From Alicyclobacillus tolerans (GTDB lineage Bacteria > Bacillota > Bacilli > Alicyclobacillales > Alicyclobacillaceae), in assembly GCF_021739485.1 (NCBI RefSeq), contig NZ_JAJFNK010000028.1:1-61076 (forward strand): a stretch of DNA of 61,076 bases. The letters are read 5' to 3'. The notes below the pieces were generated by a model. It searched no databases and had not been told where the DNA came from. It worked only from the letters and a program-made list of their open reading frames with translations. Every line of letters begins with the position of its first letter. Positions within the stretch are counted from its first letter, which is position 1. The translations under genes and the position numbers were made by a program. Positions 61,005 to 61,076 of the stretch are shown piece by piece.

Positions 61005-61076
61005 CTATTCCGTTAGCTCAGCAAAGGTCACGGTTTTAGCAGAAAGAGCAGCTGATAATAGTCTGTTGAACCACTC
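61005..61076 (-). CDS. C-terminal end of an unknown ORF, possibly of a mobile element
   Basis: From the window edge a minus-strand frame ending TAG at 61005-61007 encodes 23 residues ending FAELTE. Codons such as TTA, CTA and AGA and the low GC differ from neighbouring genes. It directly abuts the truncated phosphoesterase. A transposase end is possible but not recognisable from so few residues. Confidence 0.3.
   Translation of the reverse strand, partial: EWFNRLLSAALSAKTVTFAELTE

Overview
The window reads as a chromosomal segment of a low-to-mid GC Gram-positive, most likely an acidophilic spore-forming Bacillota of the Alicyclobacillus type. This rests on strong purine-rich Shine-Dalgarno sites, frequent TTG/GTG starts, many lipoboxes, an aa3-600-type menaquinol oxidase, a cyclic-di-AMP riboswitch, and sulfur genes (thiosulfate:quinone oxidoreductase, DsrE/TusA) typical of acidophiles. 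No marker gene fixes the genus, so that is inference.

Layout. 1-1780: the 3' end of a 5S rRNA with its terminator, a serine hydrolase, tRNA-Gly(GCC) followed by three exact-period 98-bp repeats that each carry the tRNA 3' end, and a CAU tRNA. 1949-7301: a tiny membrane protein, a glycerol-3-phosphate/sugar-type ABC importer (two permeases and a binding protein, no ATPase) with a glycerophosphodiesterase, and a cupredoxin-like protein. 7408-8289: tRNA-Gly(UCC), then a lone Uma2 gene bounded by a 28-bp direct repeat of the tRNA 3' end, which looks like a minimal integrated cassette. 8349-15645: aldo/keto reductase, a 45-bp-repeat coiled-coil protein, carbonic anhydrase, GNAT acetyltransferase, P450 and secreted proteins. 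15985-18047: a sulfur-handling operon (DsrE, TusA-rhodanese fusion, TauE/SafE). 18248-31009: methionine sulfoxide reductase, NUDIX, YitT, lipoproteins, an M15 peptidase, glutathione peroxidase, RecQ, ATP-grasp, PIG-L deacetylase, glycosyltransferase and an MFS carrier. 31331-40777: M29 aminopeptidase, a c-di-AMP riboswitch driving an osmoprotectant ABC transporter, a class A PBP and asparagine synthetase. 41253-53496: small membrane and zinc-ribbon proteins, MarC, doxDA, a DUF2231/peptidoglycan-binding/cytochrome c fusion, a Lon-like protease, two 40-residue membrane peptides and qoxABCD. 53676-61076: thioesterase, PAS histidine kinase, SDR, aldo/keto reductase, diguanylate cyclase, alanine dehydrogenase, and a 5'-truncated metallophosphoesterase abutting foreign-looking sequence at the right edge.

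How the genes fit together. DoxDA would oxidise thiosulfate and reduce quinone, and QoxABCD would oxidise the quinol with oxygen. The membrane cytochrome c fusion encoded divergently from doxD may take part in this chain. DsrE, TusA-rhodanese and TauE would traffic persulfide sulfur and export sulfur oxyanions or organosulfur anions. Osmotic balance is under c-di-AMP control. The least ordinary material is the two tRNA-Gly loci with different 3'-end duplications, the three-domain cytochrome fusion, and the small membrane peptides ahead of qox.
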